This document shows positions 1-8,408 of a stretch of DNA of 64,000 nucleotides, piece after piece. How positions within the stretch are numbered: position 1 is the stretch's first letter; each line of letters starts with the position of its first letter. The notes under the pieces were generated by a model. That model searched no databases. It saw nothing but the letters and a program-made list of their open reading frames with translations, and was not told the DNA's origin. Made by a program: the position numbers and the translations under genes. The DNA is from Io17-Chloro-G2 sp034420695 (GTDB taxonomy: Bacteria > Chloroflexota > Dehalococcoidia > Lucifugimonadales > UBA3495): NCBI GenBank assembly GCA_034420695.1, contig DAOULB010000002.1, forward strand, positions 124,001 through 188,000, given 5' to 3'.

Positions 1-131
1 TGCGGGTCTTCTGGCGCCAGTGGCACGCCGACATACAGGGGCTGTCCCGCAAGGTCCGCACCGACGACTGGGAAAGCCTGGAAGAATTCGAAAGGGCCGC
101 CGGTCTGGCAAGCGCACCGGCTGCCGACTAG
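1..131 (+). CDS. C-terminal end of an unidentified protein (partial)
   Basis: Reading from base 3 gives an open frame of 42 codons ending at the TAG at 129-131; the 5' part lies outside the window. The visible tail contains RVFWRQWHADIQGL and a charged DDWESLEEFE stretch and ends APAAD. A strong intrinsic terminator follows 24 bases later, which supports this being a true gene end. The fragment is too short to assign a family. Confidence 0.55.
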   Translation, partial: RVFWRQWHADIQGLSRKVRTDDWESLEEFERAAGLASAPAAD

Positions 132-154
132 TCGGCAAGAGCATCGTCATCAAA

Positions 155-187
155 AACACCCCGGGACGCCCCGGGGTGTTATATTTT
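155..187 (+). terminator. Intrinsic terminator after the first partial gene
   Basis: Perfect 11-bp stem (155-165 with 170-180, CACCCCGGG core), 4-base loop, then an AT-rich tail ATATTTT. It separates the partial gene from the gene starting at 239. Confidence 0.8.
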
Positions 188-238
188 GGGCAACCGGTCA
201 TGCTTTCAGCGGCCGGAAACTACCCGGAGGCGGCGCCC

Positions 239-1063
239 ATGGTTTCTGCCGAGCATCGAGTCACCCTGTTACAGTCCGAGTCACAGCGGTTCGTGGACTA
301 CCTGTCGGGACTGCCCGAAGAAGCCTGGAGCCGCCAGAGCGCCTGCGAACTCTGGCAGGTTGGCGACGTTGTGGCCCACCTGACCGGCGGCGTCGATAAC
401 TACCATGCCAACATCAGCCGGGGCGTCGCCGGCGACAGCTCTGCCCCTGTAGGTGGCCCCACGGCCGCGCCGGCGGACCCTGCGGCGCGCCTGGCAGCCA
501 ACGCCCAGCGGGCCATTGACCTCAAGGAACAACTGGGCGCCGACCTGTTGTCCACCTTCGCCCGCCGCTGCGGCGACTTGGACGAATTGCTGGCCGGGCT
601 TGGGCCTGACGACTGGGACAAGCCCTGTTTCCACAACGCTGCAATCATCTCCGCAGCCACCTACGTTGACCTCCGGATTACGGAAGTGATTATCCACGAG
701 TGGGATGTCAAATCCCGCTTGGAAGCGGAGGCCGAGGTATCCTCGTCAGGTCTTCCTGCAGTCCTGGACCTGCTGCCCGGCTTCGTCGTTGGGCGCCTGT
801 TCCGTCCCGGATCAACTCTGTCCGGCTGCGTCCGCTACCGCTGGGACCTTACCGGCGCCGCGCCCGGCATCTACGACATTGTCGTGGAAGACGGTGAGGC
901 CCGCATGGAGCCGCCCTCATCCGCTCCGCCCGACGTCAATCTGGGGTGTGACGCCTCCGACTTCGCCCTTCTGGCCTACGGCCGCATTGATTTCGCCGAC
1001 GCTCTGTCTGGCGGCCGCATCACCGCCCGGGGAGAGCAGGAACTGGTGGACCGCTTCTCCTGA
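239..1063 (+). CDS. Maleylpyruvate isomerase (MDMPI)-type, DinB-like protein
   Basis: About 274 residues. The N-terminal half (LLQSESQRFVDYLSGLPEEAW, then ACELWQVGDVVAHLTGG) has the pattern of the mycothiol-dependent maleylpyruvate isomerase N-terminal domain, a DinB-like four-helix bundle in which the histidine of VVAHL is a metal ligand. A second helical block (TYVDLRITEVIIHEWDVKS) supplies another histidine. The C-terminal third resembles the SCP2-like C-terminal domain of the same family. The ATG at 239 is chosen over upstream in-frame starts because GGAGG lies at 226-230, 8 bases upstream. Characterised relatives use mycothiol or bacillithiol to isomerise or conjugate small molecules; the substrate here is unknown. 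Gene stands alone. Confidence 0.75.
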   Translation: MVSAEHRVTLLQSESQRFVDYLSGLPEEAWSRQSACELWQVGDVVAHLTGGVDNYHANISRGVAGDSSAPVGGPTAAPADPAARLAANAQRAIDLKEQLGADLLSTFARRCGDLDELLAGLGPDDWDKPCFHNAAIISAATYVDLRITEVIIHEWDVKSRLEAEAEVSSSGLPAVLDLLPGFVVGRLFRPGSTLSGCVRYRWDLTGAAPGIYDIVVEDGEARMEPPSSAPPDVNLGCDASDFALLAYGRIDFADALSGGRITARGEQELVDRFS

Positions 1064-1142
1064 GTTTCCGCCCAATGGACAAACTGCCCTTCCGGCCCTA
1101 ATATCCTGCTTGAAGACTTTCCAGTAATCCAGGGAGAGATTC

Positions 1143-2300
1143 ATGAGAAACGGAATGAAGGTTTACGACTCGGATACCCACGTCCATGCCTCGGCGGAGC
1201 AGTTGGAACCCTACTTGGCATCTTCCATCAAGGACCGGCTGCCGGAACTGGAGAAGTTCCGCCAGCCCATGCGGAGGACAACTGCCGGCAACGTGCTGGA
1301 GCCGCCTTACTCTCACCGGTACAACTTGGGCGGGTTCGGCGGCGGATGGGGCGGCGACGCTCCCCGCACTCTGGGCCAAGCCGCTCCTGATGCCGACGCC
1401 CAGCGCCGGAACCAGAAGTTCATGGGAACCAAGCTCCCCACCCCCGACGGGGAATGGATGGCCCAGAGCCGGCTCAACGACATGGACGAAGAGGGCGTGG
1501 ACGTCCAACTGATGGTCCCCGGCGTGCCCCGGGGCCACGAGGACCCGGCCGTGGACTCCGAGTTCATCCGGGCCAACCACCGGTTCCTGAACGACTTCTG
1601 CGAGACGGCTCCCCACCGTCTCAAGGCCCTGCTCACCCTGGACGCCCGGTTCGTCGAGGACTCGGTCCAGGAAATTAAGGCCTACGGCGGCACCCAGTGG
1701 GCCGTAGGTGTGTGGGTCAACCTGCCCTTGGACTTTCCCATGGACCACCCCTCCCTCAACCCCATCTGGGGAGCGGTGGAAGAGGAAGGGCTCTGCGTTG
1801 TCCACCACTCGTTCTCCGGCGGCTATCCCGGGTACCGGGACCTCTGGGAGAACCCCTTCATTGGCCGCACCGCTTCACATCCCTGGGCTGCCATGAGGGC
1901 CGTGGCCTCCTTCATGGGAGCGGGGCTGATGGACCGCTACCCCACTATCCGCTTCTCCATCCTGGAGTCCGGCTTTGGCTGGCTGCCCTTCTGGGCCGCC
2001 AGGATGCAGGACCAAGTTGAGTACATGGGCTACGTTCCCGAGCTGAAGCAGACCATGAGCGAATACATGAGCGGAGGCCGGTTCTTTGCTTCGATAGTGC
2101 TCCACGAGGGGCCGGAGATGGTCAAGATGGTCTCCGATATGATGGGCGACCACCTGTTGATGTACAGCTCAGACTATCCGCACCCGGAGACCCGTTTCCC
2201 CGGCTCCGTGGACTTGGTGCAAAACTGGGAGGCCATCGACAAGGACCTGCTCCCCAAGCTCTTGTGGGACAACGCCGTCAAATGCTTCGGCGAGCCCTGA
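1143..2300 (+). CDS. Amidohydrolase-2 family metal-dependent hydrolase
   Basis: 385 residues, normal for the ACMSD/amidohydrolase-2 family (TIM barrel with a catalytic divalent metal). Visible motifs: N-terminal DSDTHVHA (the HxH pair), a central VVHHSFSGG histidine, and near the C-terminus YSSDYPHPE, the SDYPH signature carrying the metal-binding Asp. Relatives are decarboxylases or hydrolases of aromatic-derived acids; the long loop after residue 45 (GGFGGGWGG) is typical of broad environmental paralogues. ATG follows a GGGAGA ribosome site. Function at substrate level cannot be inferred. A bidirectional terminator follows the gene. Confidence 0.85.
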   Translation: MRNGMKVYDSDTHVHASAEQLEPYLASSIKDRLPELEKFRQPMRRTTAGNVLEPPYSHRYNLGGFGGGWGGDAPRTLGQAAPDADAQRRNQKFMGTKLPTPDGEWMAQSRLNDMDEEGVDVQLMVPGVPRGHEDPAVDSEFIRANHRFLNDFCETAPHRLKALLTLDARFVEDSVQEIKAYGGTQWAVGVWVNLPLDFPMDHPSLNPIWGAVEEEGLCVVHHSFSGGYPGYRDLWENPFIGRTASHPWAAMRAVASFMGAGLMDRYPTIRFSILESGFGWLPFWAARMQDQVEYMGYVPELKQTMSEYMSGGRFFASIVLHEGPEMVKMVSDMMGDHLLMYSSDYPHPETRFPGSVDLVQNWEAIDKDLLPKLLWDNAVKCFGEP

Positions 2301-2337
2301 TCCCGGCCCCCTGAACCTGCACTCCGGACTGAATTAA

Positions 2338-2370
2338 GTTGCCCGGCACTTCGGTGCCGGGCAACTCTTC
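2338..2370. terminator. Bidirectional terminator with UUCG tetraloop
   Basis: Perfect 12-bp stem (2338-2349 with 2354-2365) closed by TTCG, with a T-rich flank (TCTTCGTTT) on the plus side. It lies between the convergent amidohydrolase and Gfo/Idh/MocA genes. Confidence 0.85.
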
Positions 2371-2440
2371 GTTTATGGTCTCAGGGCCGCCGCCAAATCG
2401 AAGCAGCGAGTGACCGTCTCCTCATAATTCCAGGCAGCAG

Positions 2441-3421
2441 TCACTCCAGGAACACCGGCTGGCCCGACTCCACGGACTCGTAGGCCTTCAGCACCAGGGT
2501 CAGGTCGGCGATGGCTTCCTTGCCGGGCATGGTCGGCTCTCGTCCTTGTATGATGCTGTCCCGGAATTCCCGCACCATTGGGGCCAGCCCCCGCACGTCG
2601 TCCGGCAGCTCCAGCAACTCTTCCCGGATGCCATCGGAAACCTTCAGCCAAGGCCTTCCCATCTCGAAATATAAAGAGCCTTCGGTGCCCAAGACTGAGA
2701 CCCAGGGCCGTTCAGTGGAGGGCGCAATGCTCCAAGTATGATTGATGAGTCCGATAACGCCCTCACTTGACCGGGTCATGACCACCACCCCATCCTCGGC
2801 GTCCAACCCCGGCAGGCCCGGCGGCACCCTCTGGGCGTAGACTTGGTTGGGACGCCCGGCCAGGAAGGCCAGCACGCTGGCCTTGTGGATGCCGCCGTCG
2901 ATGAGGACTCCCCCGCCATTGAGCGATGCATCGTTGCGCCATCCTGAGGGCTGGAAAGGGTATTGTTCCTGTAGCTGTATCAACCTTAGCTGTCCAACCC
3001 GCCCTTGCTCCACCAATTCCTTCGCTTTCTGCACGGCACTAAGATAGCGGTAGTTCTCCGCCACCATGAGGTTGATCCCGGCTGACTCCGCTCGCTTCAT
3101 AATCTCCCGGGCGTCGGCCAGCGTCCCTGCAATCGGTTTTTCCAGCAGGACGTGCTTTCCCCGTCGGGCGGCCAAGGCAACGTGCTCCAAGTGCAGGTGG
3201 TGGGGAGTGCAGATGTACAGGGCGTTTACCCTTGGGTCCGCCGCCGCGGCTTCATAGCTGCCAAATGCGTCCCGGCCGTTGAACTCGGCGGCGTATCGCC
3301 GGGCCCGCCCGGCGTCTCGGCTGGCAAAGTAGAGGTCGATCTCACCGCGCAGGCTGCCTATGGTCTTGGCAAAGGTCGCGGCGAAGGCGCCGCAGCCCAG
3401 TACGCACAGCCCAAGGCTCAT
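2441..3421 (-). CDS. Gfo/Idh/MocA family NAD(P)-dependent oxidoreductase
   Basis: 326 residues, full length. The N-terminus (LCVLGCGAFAATFAK) is the GxGxxA dinucleotide-binding motif. ALYICTPHHLHLEH followed by VLLEKPIAGTLADA is the family's conserved EKP segment, whose lysine is catalytic. The C-terminal half (GGGVLIDGGIHKASVLAFL) carries the substrate-domain GxHxxD-like motif. Members oxidise or reduce sugars, inositols or related polyols. It lies 84 bp downstream of the MetE-like gene on the same strand and may be co-transcribed with it. Confidence 0.88.
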   Translation of the reverse strand: MSLGLCVLGCGAFAATFAKTIGSLRGEIDLYFASRDAGRARRYAAEFNGRDAFGSYEAAAADPRVNALYICTPHHLHLEHVALAARRGKHVLLEKPIAGTLADAREIMKRAESAGINLMVAENYRYLSAVQKAKELVEQGRVGQLRLIQLQEQYPFQPSGWRNDASLNGGGVLIDGGIHKASVLAFLAGRPNQVYAQRVPPGLPGLDAEDGVVVMTRSSEGVIGLINHTWSIAPSTERPWVSVLGTEGSLYFEMGRPWLKVSDGIREELLELPDDVRGLAPMVREFRDSIIQGREPTMPGKEAIADLTLVLKAYESVESGQPVFLE

Positions 3422-3505
3422 TGGAATACCCCGGTAGAAGGCCTCGCTCCGTCCCTGACACCGGCTGGAGGCCCGGATTCCGGCAGGAAACCCGCCCCGG
3501 TAGCA

Positions 3506-4672
3506 TCAGCCCCAGAGATGTTTCGATGCTAGGGCGGCCCCTTCTGCCAAGACTTCCAGCTTGGCCCACATGATGGACGGGTGCACCCGGGGAGTGAAGG
3601 CCCCTTGGGAGAAGCCGCAGTCGCTGCCTGCCAGTACGTTCTCCCGCCCCAGCATCCGGGCGTAGTTCACAATCCGCTGCGCTACCAGTTCCGGATGCTC
3701 CACGTGGTTGGTGGTGTGGGCAATTACTCCGGGGATGAGGTACTTTCCCTCGGGCAGCTTGACGCTCTCCCAGACCTCCCACTCGTGGGCGTGGCGCGGG
3801 TTGGCCGCTTCAATGCAATATGCCCCGGCGTTGACCCGCAGGACAATGTCGACGATGTCCCGTAGCGGCACGTCGGTGGTGTGGGGCCCGTGCCAGCTTC
3901 CCCAGCAAAGGTGGTACCGTATCCGGTCTTGGGGTAGTCCTGCAAGGGCGTGGTTGAGCGCCTCCACCCGCAACGTTGCAAACCTGCGGTACTCCTCGAT
4001 GGTCGGCGCAGGGTCGGGATTGCCGTACTGGGTGACAACCCGGGGGTCGTCAACCTGCAGGATGAACCCGGCCTCTACGATGGCCCGGTACTCCTCCCTC
4101 ATGGCATCGGCTATGGCGGCTAGGAACTCCTCTTCTGTGTTGTAGTACGCATTGCTTCGCTGCAACTCTATGGTGCCGGGAGCCACCGCCGGAATGAAGG
4201 CTTCCTCCGGCTGGGAGGTTTCCAAGGCTGCTTTGAAATTGGCGATGTCGGACTGGACTGCTTCCTGGCCCCGGTAGGTGATGGGCCCGGTGCATTCTAC
4301 CGGTCCGCCGGAGGCAGCCTCGCCGCTGCTGTCGTACTCGTCATAGAACTCTCGGAACCTGGCCCGGTCCCGGAAGGCGTTTCGCAGCGAGGGCTCCGCT
4401 GGGGCCGATGGTCGCGGCTCGAAGCCCGTTAGCCGGTCGTGGACGTAAGCTGAGAAGCTGTGCTTGGAATACTCCCCGTCGCTCGGCACGTCGATGCCCG
4501 CCTCCACCTGCCGCCGCACTACGTCTTTTACCGAGTCGTGCACCAGCCCAGACAGCCTACCGGCGTCATAGTCTTGGCCGGTCTCCTTGGCCCGCATGAT
4601 TTCTACTATTTCGGGAGGGCGCGCCAAGCTGCCCACGTGGGTGGTCAAGATTCTAGTCGAGCTGTTTTTCAT
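3506..4672 (-). CDS. Cobalamin-independent methionine synthase (MetE C-terminal)-like protein
   Basis: 388 residues, the size of the stand-alone MetE C-terminal/epoxyalkane:CoM transferase-like group, not of full MetE. It opens ILTTHVGSLARP, the conserved family start. Zinc-site residues are visible: the HxC pair in YHLCWGSW, an acidic residue in IEAANPRH, and the late cysteine in LAGSDCGF. The fold binds a thiol substrate through zinc. With no MetE N-terminal half and no folate genes nearby, methionine synthesis is not established; a thiol-conjugate lyase or transferase is equally possible. Confidence 0.8.
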   Translation of the reverse strand: MKNSSTRILTTHVGSLARPPEIVEIMRAKETGQDYDAGRLSGLVHDSVKDVVRRQVEAGIDVPSDGEYSKHSFSAYVHDRLTGFEPRPSAPAEPSLRNAFRDRARFREFYDEYDSSGEAASGGPVECTGPITYRGQEAVQSDIANFKAALETSQPEEAFIPAVAPGTIELQRSNAYYNTEEEFLAAIADAMREEYRAIVEAGFILQVDDPRVVTQYGNPDPAPTIEEYRRFATLRVEALNHALAGLPQDRIRYHLCWGSWHGPHTTDVPLRDIVDIVLRVNAGAYCIEAANPRHAHEWEVWESVKLPEGKYLIPGVIAHTTNHVEHPELVAQRIVNYARMLGRENVLAGSDCGFSQGAFTPRVHPSIMWAKLEVLAEGAALASKHLWG

Positions 4673-4726
4673 TCGTTATCTGGCTCTAGCTTTTCGCCGG
4701 GGTTTCTGATTTGTCGTCTTGGACCC

Positions 4727-5173
4727 TCAGCCCCCTTGAAGTATAAGGACTACCAAGGCGGCGATAACGCCGCCGCCTATGGCCCAAGTGGACAGGAATA
4801 TACGGTGCATCTGGGCGTTTACTTGGTCGAACCGGGCGTTCACTTGGGTGTTCATATGATCGAACCGGGCGTTTACTTGGTCGAACCGGTCATTTGCTTG
4901 GGCGTTTACTTGGTCGAACCGGTCATTTGCTTGGGCGTTTACTTGGTCGAACCGGTCATTTGCTTGGGCGTTTACTTGATCGAGTCGGGCGTTTACTTGG
5001 TCGAACCGGTCATTTGCTTGGGCGTTTACTTGGTCGAACCGGTCATTCATTGCCCTGAGGTCCTGCCGTAGCTCTGTCAACTCCGTTTGTATGCCTTGCA
5101 AGACCACAGTGTGCTCCGCCAAGCGCGTTTCCACGGCCGCCAAACGCTCCGGGTTGTCCCGCTCAGTTACCAT
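4727..5173 (-). CDS. Small coiled-coil protein with hendecad repeats and a C-terminal membrane anchor
   Basis: 148 residues. After a charged N-terminus (AAVETRLAEHTVVLQGIQTEL) come tandem 11-residue units of the type NDRFDQVNAQA (about residues 43-120), which give an amphipathic hendecad coiled coil. One hydrophobic helix (STWAIGGGVIAALVVLIL) ends the chain at QGG. The repeat is near exact at DNA level (33-bp unit). Four relatives occur in this window (44577-45780 and 60970-61278). No enzymatic motif; a scaffold or tether role is a guess. A TATAAT-like -10 on the minus strand lies at 5203-5208. Confidence 0.7.
   Translation of the reverse strand: MVTERDNPERLAAVETRLAEHTVVLQGIQTELTELRQDLRAMNDRFDQVNAQANDRFDQVNARLDQVNAQANDRFDQVNAQANDRFDQVNAQANDRFDQVNARFDHMNTQVNARFDQVNAQMHRIFLSTWAIGGGVIAALVVLILQGG
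4811..5046. repeat. 33-bp tandem repeats inside the coiled-coil gene
   Basis: Successive copies of a 33-bp unit beginning TTGGGCGTTTACTTGGTCGA encode the 11-residue hendecads on the minus strand. Several copies are identical and others differ by short deletions, indicating recent expansion or contraction in register. Confidence 0.85.
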
Positions 5174-5267
5174 TAATTCCGCTCCGCTTCCGTCATGCTG
5201 GCATTATACAGTTCTTTGCGCTCCCTAAGTGCCGGCTACAGCACCCCACCAAGACAAATATAAAATA

Positions 5268-5296
5268 TTGACATACGGAATATGCAATCCTACCAT
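5268..5296 (+). promoter_or_regulatory. Sigma-70-type promoter for the histidine kinase operon
   Basis: TTGACA at 5268-5273, 17-base spacer, TACCAT at 5291-5296, in an AT-rich stretch about 70 bases before the kinase start. Perfect -35 and 4/6 match at -10. Confidence 0.6.
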
Positions 5297-5364
5297 GTAA
5301 CTCCCTTATTGAACCTCAATTCCGGCGGTCTGGCTATTCGTTGACTGGTGGAGGTGGATGCTCC

Positions 5365-6993
5365 TTGATAGACGCCGGACGGAACGAAGACCATTACCGG
5401 GTGGCGGTGGACAGCGTTGATGATGCCATTGTCATCAACGTGGGTACAACCCGGGTGTTCGTCAACCAAGCCTTCCTAACCCTCCACGGCCTGGATGACT
5501 CTTCTCAAGCCGAGCATATGCCCTTGGACCACTTCATAGTGCCCGAGGACCGCCCCATGGTCAGCCAGCATACCCTTGCCAGGGAAAAGGGTCACCCCGC
5601 TCCCGGCCGCTACGAGTACCGGATACAACGGCCCAACGGTGACATACGCACGGTGGAGACCTCCGCCGTGGCCATCGAGTACCACGGCCAGCCCGCCACC
5701 TTGGCAGTGCTCCGGGACGTCACCGAGCGCAAGCAGGCCGAGCAGAGGGCCCATTACCTGGCGGAAATCGGCAGGACCATCAGCTCAACCCTGAACGTCA
5801 ACGAGGTTTACGAGCCCTTCGCCGAACTGGTGCGCCGTCTCATTCCCTTTGAACGCATAGTAATCACCATAGCCGACCCGGATAATCGCACCATCACCAC
5901 CGCCTACGTTTCGGGCAGCGACATTGCCGACCGGCGTCCGGGGGATGTGGCGGACTTGGCCAATTCCTTGACCCAGGAGGTCATGCAACGCCGATCCGGC
6001 CTGCTCATTCAGACCGAAGACTCCCCCGAGGCCGAAGATGCATTCCGGCGCCGGTTTACCGCCCCGTTGCCGGCATTTATGGCAGGGTTCCGGTCCTTCC
6101 TATCAGTGCCCCTCGTCTCCCAGGACCAGGTCATTGGCGCTCTGCACTTGGAGTCCACCAAGCCCCAGGCCTACACCCAGCGGGACTTGAACCTGGCTGA
6201 AAGCGTCGGGGCCCAGATCAGCGGCGCAATTGCCAATGCCCGCCTGTACGAGCAACTGGAGATTCAGCGGGAGCGGCTGCGCTGGGTCACCATGCAGGTG
6301 GTGGCCGAGGAAGAGGAGGAGCGCCATCGGGTCTCCAGGGAGTTGCACGACGAAGCCGGCCAGGCATTGACCGCCCTGAAGATAAGCCTGAGCCTCATAC
6401 AGTCCGAGATCCCTCCGGGGTCGGACCCGTTGGGCCGGAAGTTGTCCGACGCCGTGGAACTTACCGACGCAACCATGGAGAAGATACGGCTGCTGGCCCG
6501 GGGCCTGCGGCCGCCCGAGTTGGACGCGGTGGGGCTGAACGGCACCCTGGGAGGGTACTGCAGCGAATTCTCCAAGTTGACTGGCCTGCGAATCGATTAC
6601 CAGGGCGCCGAGGTGCACCACCTGAGCGACGCGGTTAACATCTCCTTCTACCGCTTCCTGCAGGAGGGATTGACCAACGCCGCCAAACACGCCCAAGCCG
6701 GCTTGGTAAAGGTTAATCTGGGCCGGGATTCCCGGAAAGTGCAGCTTTCGGTCCGGGACGATGGGCAAGGCTTCGACTGGCAGGGGCGGCGTCTCGAAAA
6801 CTCCCGCCCGGCCGGTATCGGCCTCTTGGGGATGCAGGAGCGGTTCGAGTTGCTGGGCGGGCGGCTGGAGGTCAAGTCCCGGCCCGGCAAGGGCACCCGG
6901 CTTACCGCCCAAGTCCCGGTGGAGAATGTTGTGGTGGAGCATGCTCCGGTTGAGAATACCGTGCTGGAAAGGGTTTCGGTGGAGGAGGACTGA
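5365..6993 (+). CDS. PAS-GAF sensor histidine kinase, NarL/DegS type
   Basis: 542 residues from a TTG at 5365, chosen because GGAGGTGG (5350-5357) precedes it by 7 bases; an earlier in-frame TTG at 5341 has no such site. Order: PAS domain (about 8-120, ending LRDVTERKQAEQ), GAF domain (about 140-300), HisKA_3 dimerisation domain with the phosphoacceptor His328 in SRELHDEAGQ, and a HATPase_c domain (N box EGLTNAAKHAQ, G1 DDGQGF, G2 GIGLLGMQER). No transmembrane segment, so a cytoplasmic sensor; the PAS or GAF ligand is not evident. It overlaps the response regulator by one base, so the two are translated as a pair. Confidence 0.92.
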   Translation: MIDAGRNEDHYRVAVDSVDDAIVINVGTTRVFVNQAFLTLHGLDDSSQAEHMPLDHFIVPEDRPMVSQHTLAREKGHPAPGRYEYRIQRPNGDIRTVETSAVAIEYHGQPATLAVLRDVTERKQAEQRAHYLAEIGRTISSTLNVNEVYEPFAELVRRLIPFERIVITIADPDNRTITTAYVSGSDIADRRPGDVADLANSLTQEVMQRRSGLLIQTEDSPEAEDAFRRRFTAPLPAFMAGFRSFLSVPLVSQDQVIGALHLESTKPQAYTQRDLNLAESVGAQISGAIANARLYEQLEIQRERLRWVTMQVVAEEEEERHRVSRELHDEAGQALTALKISLSLIQSEIPPGSDPLGRKLSDAVELTDATMEKIRLLARGLRPPELDAVGLNGTLGGYCSEFSKLTGLRIDYQGAEVHHLSDAVNISFYRFLQEGLTNAAKHAQAGLVKVNLGRDSRKVQLSVRDDGQGFDWQGRRLENSRPAGIGLLGMQERFELLGGRLEVKSRPGKGTRLTAQVPVENVVVEHAPVENTVLERVSVEED

Positions 6994-7646
6994 TGGTCAG
7001 GGTTGTAGTTGCCGATGACCACCACTTGGTCCGGCAGGGCATCCGCATGCTCTTGGAAACCGCTGAGGACATTGAGGTTGTTGGCGAGGCTGAAGACGGC
7101 ATCGCTGCTTGCGAACTGGCCGAGCGGTTAAACCCGGACATAGTGGTGATGGATATCTCCATGCCCCGGCTGAACGGGACCCAGGCTACCGAGCAGATTC
7201 GTTCCCGCCTTTCCGGCACCCAAGTGGTGGTGCTTTCGATGCACGCCGACGAATCCGTGGTGCGGCAGGCTTTGCGCAGCGGTGCCCGTGCCTACGTGCT
7301 GAAGCGCGCCGTCAGCGATGAATTGTTGTTGGCAATAAGGGCTGCCAGCCAGGGAGAGACCTACTTGAGCCCTCCGGTGGCCGGGGTTGTGCTTAGCGAC
7401 TTTCTCAGCCGCCCAGAGGACGATGAGGGCGCCGGCGTATTGAACCGCCTGACTCCCCGGGAAAGGCAGGTGTTGCAGCTCTTGGCCGAGGGCAACACCA
7501 ACGCCGGAATTGCGGACACCTTGGTGGTCACGGTGAAGACGGTGGAGAAGCACCGGGCCAGCGTCATGTCCAAGCTGGATATCCACGACCTGGCCGGGCT
7601 GGTGCGGTTTGCTGTCCGCCACGGCGTGGTTTCCGTGGACCAGTAG
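6993..7646 (+). CDS. NarL/FixJ-family response regulator
   Basis: 217 residues. Receiver domain with acidic pocket D8-D9, phosphoacceptor Asp54 in VVMDISMP and the conserved lysine in YVLKRAV. The C-terminal LuxR-type helix-turn-helix begins LTPRERQVLQLLAEG and includes TVKTVEKHRASVMSKL. Start codon overlaps the kinase stop (TGATG), marking this as the cognate partner. It should bind DNA when phosphorylated; targets unknown. Confidence 0.95.
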   Translation: MVRVVVADDHHLVRQGIRMLLETAEDIEVVGEAEDGIAACELAERLNPDIVVMDISMPRLNGTQATEQIRSRLSGTQVVVLSMHADESVVRQALRSGARAYVLKRAVSDELLLAIRAASQGETYLSPPVAGVVLSDFLSRPEDDEGAGVLNRLTPRERQVLQLLAEGNTNAGIADTLVVTVKTVEKHRASVMSKLDIHDLAGLVRFAVRHGVVSVDQ

Positions 7647-7927
7647 TCCGGCCCGGACATCCTCTTCTCATTTCAGCGGCCCCATACTAAGTGCGGCTCG
7701 GCCCGGACAGGGTCGTGACCCCCCCTGCCTCCACTGCCCATAAAAAGAGAAGACCCGATTCTGGGGGTATTTCCGTCCCATTGGTAGGGTAATTCCCCAT
7801 GTTGCCGGTTGCCCTCTTCCGGCAGAATAACCTTCGGAGGGTGAGCCTTTGAACTTCGAGAGAAGGGAAGGTGGCCGCTATGACAAGAGTTTACGAGTGG
7901 CATCACAAATGGAAATTCCCTTGTTTA
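7647..7927 (+). other. Non-coding leader region; possible 25-codon ORF
   Basis: No convincing gene. One short ORF (7880-7957, beginning MTRVYEWHHKW) has an AGGGAAGG site upstream, but its stop lies inside the loop of the next hairpin, so it may belong to the structured element and not encode a peptide. A minus-strand frame of 77 codons at 7673-7906 lacks a ribosome site and family features. Confidence 0.4.
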
Positions 7928-8149
7928 GGCCTCCGTCGGCCCGGGTCAGGGCGATGAAAAGGCCTGACCCGGAGGGCCGACGGGGGCCAAAGGTAATGGG
8001 CGGCGTCTAGCGAGGCGGACAACCTTGCTGAAGCCCCTAGCCCCGCCGGGGCGCCCGGCGGTAGCGGGGCAGCACATCCCGCTCTGAAGGCGGGGAAATT
8101 GACGCCGTTGTTGCAGACCGGGCGGCGCTGGAAAGCGCCGCCTGATTTT
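7928..8149 (+). ncRNA. Structured RNA-like element resembling an IS200/IS605 right-end (reRNA/omega-RNA) with no tnpB
   Basis: Seen directly: a long hairpin (7928-7950 with 7963-7988; one mismatch, one 3-base bulge; loop GCGATGAAAAGG), a small hairpin AGCGAGG/CCTTGCT (8009-8015 with 8023-8029), a GC-rich hairpin (8043-8049 with 8055-8061) enclosed by GCCCC/GGGGC, a hairpin CCCGC-TCTGAAG-GCGGG (8078-8094), then an intrinsic terminator (8121-8149). The order, including GAGGCGGACAACC followed by GAAGCCCC and a terminal palindrome before TTGAC, resembles from memory the 3' RNA of TnpB-encoding IS200/IS605 elements. No tnpB or tnpA is present, so this would be a remnant or domesticated copy. Another structured ncRNA remains possible. 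Confidence 0.4.
8121..8149 (+). terminator. Intrinsic terminator closing the structured RNA region
   Basis: Perfect 8-bp GC stem (8121-8128 with 8135-8142), loop TGGAAA, tail TGATTTT. Implies plus-strand transcription through the structured region. Confidence 0.75.
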
Positions 8150-8408
8150 GTGTCTCTCATTCCCCCGATCCCTCGTCTCCAGCGTCTCCATATCCCCAGT
8201 GTGGCTCCCCGGTGTCTCTCCCTGGTGTTGTCTCTCCCCAATGTGTCCTCGCCGCGATTGTTCAATTATGCGTACTTGCCCGCTGCCCAAATGGGGTGTT
8301 TCACCCCGGCCGGGTAGGGGTTTTTCCCCTGTCGGGAGCCCCTCGCGCAGCCTTATCCTCATATCAAAGTAAATCCGGAGTGGCCCCCAGGCTTCCAGGA
8401 GCACACCG
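8150..8408. other. Intergenic, no feature recognised
   Basis: Non-coding sequence before the stand-alone receiver gene. AGGAG at 8397-8401 is that gene's ribosome site. No repeat or promoter is clear. Confidence 0.5.

Noticed and set aside
4811..5046. 33-bp direct repeats, considered as a CRISPR array or iterons
   Set aside because: Units are contiguous with no unique spacers and encode in-frame 11-residue coiled-coil repeats.
5341..5364. TTG at 5341 as the start of the histidine kinase
   Set aside because: The GGAGGTGG site lies downstream of it and is correctly spaced for the TTG at 5365.
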